Positions 5,496-7,623 of a stretch of 7,623 nucleotides of DNA are shown one piece after another; position 1 is the first letter of the stretch; every line of letters begins with the position of its first letter. Source of the DNA: Bacillota bacterium (GTDB taxonomy: Bacteria; Bacillota; Clostridia; Lachnospirales; Cellulosilyticaceae); NCBI GenBank assembly GCA_023415525.1, contig JAEZKI010000197.1:1-7623 (forward strand), in the 5' to 3' direction. The notes beneath the pieces were generated by a model. That model ran no database searches and was not told the DNA's origin. It was given only the letters and a program-made list of their open reading frames with translations. A program made the translations under genes and the position numbers.

Positions 5496-7623
5496 TTGGT
5501 AAGTACACTAGAGAAAAAAGAAATAAAAGTAGAGGGATTCAAGCATAATTTGCCATTGGAGTTTATATTAGTACTCATGGCCTTATTGATTAGTAGGATT
5601 AATGTATGGGAGGATTACCATACATTGGGTATTTGTTTTGTAGCCACACTTTATTGGGAAAAGGGACTTAGGCGATGGGGGATACTGGCAAGTGCTATTG
5701 GGTTATTATCTACAGGCTTTTGGAATACTATGGTGCTTAAGTATTTATTAATACTAGGTTTTTTATATGTAATAGAAACCTACAAAGAATGGGCCAAAAT
5801 AAAATTTGATTTGAAAGGGCAAATACTCAGTACAGGAGTAGCTTTTTTGATAGTAAATGGCTCCTATCTCTTCCTGATGGAATGGAATCGGGTAGTGCTG
5901 TTTTCCGGTGTAGTAGAGCTAATCGTTGCTTGTGGATTAGTGGGGATATTTAGCTTAAGTACAGAAGTTATTTATAAAGGTAAACGGATGCCTTTAAATA
6001 ATAAAGAATTATGTAGTATGGCCTTTCTAGCTACTATGTGTATGGGAGGCATTATAGACTTCTATGTAAAGGTACCTGTTTTTAAGGCCATTTATTTTAG
6101 AGACATGGTGGTGTTTTTAATACTCATTATGGTGACCTATTTAGGTGGAAGTAATATTGGGGTGAGCTTAGGCCTGCTTATGAGCACGGTGCTAGTGGTC
6201 ATTGGCTATATGCCTTCCCAATTTGTAGCCATTTACGGAATAGCTGTCTTAGTGGGTGGGATTTTTAATCTATTAGGTAAAGTAGGCGTCATTTTTGCTA
6301 TGGGGATAGGTCTCTTAATGGGGTTTGTACTTTTTAATGAAAAAGTTGTGGACATGCCCATATTAGGTGCCTATGGGATAGCAGCCTTTATAAGCCTGTT
6401 CATTCCTTCCCATTATTTTGGACTAGCCGGATGGTTTACCTATGAAGAGGAAGAAGAAGAGAGCGGGCATTTAGAAAGGATACAAAGGGTAATCACAGAA
6501 AAACTCAATCATTTTGCAGAGGCCTTCTATAAACTAAGTCATACCTTTGAAAAAATAGCAGACCACCAAGTTCATTTAGAAGATAAGGATATTCAATATA
6601 TTATAGAAGATACAGGAGAAAGTATGTGTAAGGCTTGCTCTATGCGAGAATTTTGTTGGAAGGATTATTTGGAAAGAACTTACAAATGTGCTTTTGAGAT
6701 GATTCATTTGATGGAGGAAAGAGGACAACTTACAGCAGCAGACATTCCAGTGGCCTTTCAAAAAGGCTGTATAAGTCCTGAAAGCTTTGCATGCACTTTA
6801 GGATTTAAGCTGGATTTATTTAAGCAAAATAGGATGTGGAAGAACCGTATGGTGGAGAGTCGCAAGCTCATGGGGCAACAGTTTAGTGCCATAGCAGAAA
6901 GCATTGAGGGACTCAGCAAGGAAGTGGCCAAAGATTTTTATTTTAATAAAGAGGATGAGGCTTTACTCAAGGAAGGTTTAAAAGGCAGTGGTATACGAAC
7001 CAAAGATATTATAGTCGTTGAAAATAGAGGACGTAAGGAAAGCATACATATTTATACAGCTTATTATAAAGAACCAAGCAAACTAGAAGAGCCTATTAAA
7101 AAGGAAATTGCTGAAGTTTTAGGTTTGCAGGTAGGTTTAGAAAAAAAAGAGGTCAACGAGGAGGAGGGCTACTGCTACTTTAAGTTTAAACCAGATAAAG
7201 TTTATCATGTGTCAGCAGGAGCAGCTTTTCAGGCAAAGGGAGAAATATCAGGGGATGTGTATAGTTTTATGGAAGTAGAAGAAGGGCGGTATTTATTGGC
7301 CTTAGCAGATGGCATGGGAAGTGGTAAATGGGCCATGGAGGAAAGTACAGCTACCATTGAACTTTTAGAGAACTTTATGGAGTCAGGTTTTAAAAATGAA
7401 TTAACCATGCGTATTATTAATTCAGTGTTAGTTTTAAAGTCAGAAATAGAAAACTTCTCTACAATGGACATGACTTTAATCGATGAATATACAGGAGTGG
7501 CAGAATTCCTAAAAATGGGAGGGGCCACTACCTTTATCCTAAGGGAGGGTGAGATTACAACCATACGTTCTCAAACCTTACCTATAGGGATGCTTAAAGA
7601 GTTAGATATGGAGATTTGCAAAA
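5496..7623 (+). CDS. spoIIE: Stage II sporulation protein E, PP2C-type phosphatase (partial, runs off the right edge)
   Basis: SpoIIE sits in the asymmetric septum during sporulation, dephosphorylates the anti-anti-sigma factor SpoIIAA and so frees sigma-F in the forespore. The frame is open from 5496 to the window end, 709 codons (the Bacillus subtilis protein is about 827). Residues 20 to about 315 are a series of hydrophobic membrane segments. A soluble linker follows with a cysteine group at 378, 381, 387 and 398. The PP2C phosphatase domain starts near 575, with the metal-site signatures SGD (Asp 587) and DGMGSGK (605-611). The last 100 or so residues are missing. No ATG occurs near the start. 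TTG at 5496 follows AGGAGG (5479-5484) by 11 bases; the overlapping AGGGAG (5482-5487) leaves 8. TTG at 5491 is better spaced but hits TAA after three codons. Control is probably by Spo0A. Confidence 0.93.
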   Translation, partial: MVSTLEKKEIKVEGFKHNLPLEFILVLMALLISRINVWEDYHTLGICFVATLYWEKGLRRWGILASAIGLLSTGFWNTMVLKYLLILGFLYVIETYKEWAKIKFDLKGQILSTGVAFLIVNGSYLFLMEWNRVVLFSGVVELIVACGLVGIFSLSTEVIYKGKRMPLNNKELCSMAFLATMCMGGIIDFYVKVPVFKAIYFRDMVVFLILIMVTYLGGSNIGVSLGLLMSTVLVVIGYMPSQFVAIYGIAVLVGGIFNLLGKVGVIFAMGIGLLMGFVLFNEKVVDMPILGAYGIAAFISLFIPSHYFGLAGWFTYEEEEEESGHLERIQRVITEKLNHFAEAFYKLSHTFEKIADHQVHLEDKDIQYIIEDTGESMCKACSMREFCWKDYLERTYKCAFEMIHLMEERGQLTAADIPVAFQKGCISPESFACTLGFKLDLFKQNRMWKNRMVESRKLMGQQFSAIAESIEGLSKEVAKDFYFNKEDEALLKEGLKGSGIRTKDIIVVENRGRKESIHIYTAYYKEPSKLEEPIKKEIAEVLGLQVGLEKKEVNEEEGYCYFKFKPDKVYHVSAGAAFQAKGEISGDVYSFMEVEEGRYLLALADGMGSGKWAMEESTATIELLENFMESGFKNELTMRIINSVLVLKSEIENFSTMDMTLIDEYTGVAEFLKMGGATTFILREGEITTIRSQTLPIGMLKELDMEICK

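Noticed and set aside
7229..7564. Minus-strand open frame of 111 codons inside spoIIE
   Set aside because: It lies opposite the conserved PP2C domain and has no promoter or ribosome site of its own.

Overview
The window looks like chromosomal DNA from an AT-rich, endospore-forming, Gram-positive anaerobe of the Clostridia, most likely a Lachnospirales-type organism. The evidence is a SecA with clostridial character and a C-terminal zinc motif, a sporulation phosphatase SpoIIE, strong AGGAGG-type ribosome sites, sigma-A promoters and U-tailed terminators. The species cannot be fixed from the sequence alone. Nothing points to a phage, plasmid, insertion sequence or CRISPR array.

Layout from left to right. 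On the minus strand, 1-124 is the start of an ABC transporter ATPase running off the left edge. A 359-base divergent intergenic region (125-483) carries three TGTGA motifs in 11-bp register and two tandem sigma-A promoters for secA. The secA gene most likely starts at a TTG at 484, not at the ATG at 463, and ends at 3060 with a textbook terminator. A small unrecognised gene of 119 codons (3349-3708) has its own promoter and ribosome site. It is followed by about 310 bases holding several small hairpins and the promoter of a two-gene tRNA operon, tRNA-Met(CAT) and tRNA-Val(TAC), closed by a strong terminator. Next is a six-helix membrane protein of the aromatic acid exporter 1 family (4321-5340). 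Last is spoIIE, with a TTG start at 5496, which runs off the right edge.

These are mostly separately controlled units, not one operon. SecA drives protein export and is expected to be constitutive. The tRNA pair upstream of spoIIE recalls Bacillus subtilis, where a tRNA-Met/tRNA-Glu pair precedes spoIIE; here an exporter-family gene lies between. The spoIIE control region is the most informative part: a Spo0A-box-like heptamer, a TTTACA/TATAAT pair with an unusual 21-bp spacer, and an inverted repeat that would hide the ribosome site in read-through RNA but not in RNA started at the spoIIE promoter. I found no clear new multi-gene system. The best leads for something undescribed are the 119-codon orphan, the phased TGTGA array and the control architecture upstream of the exporter-like gene and spoIIE.
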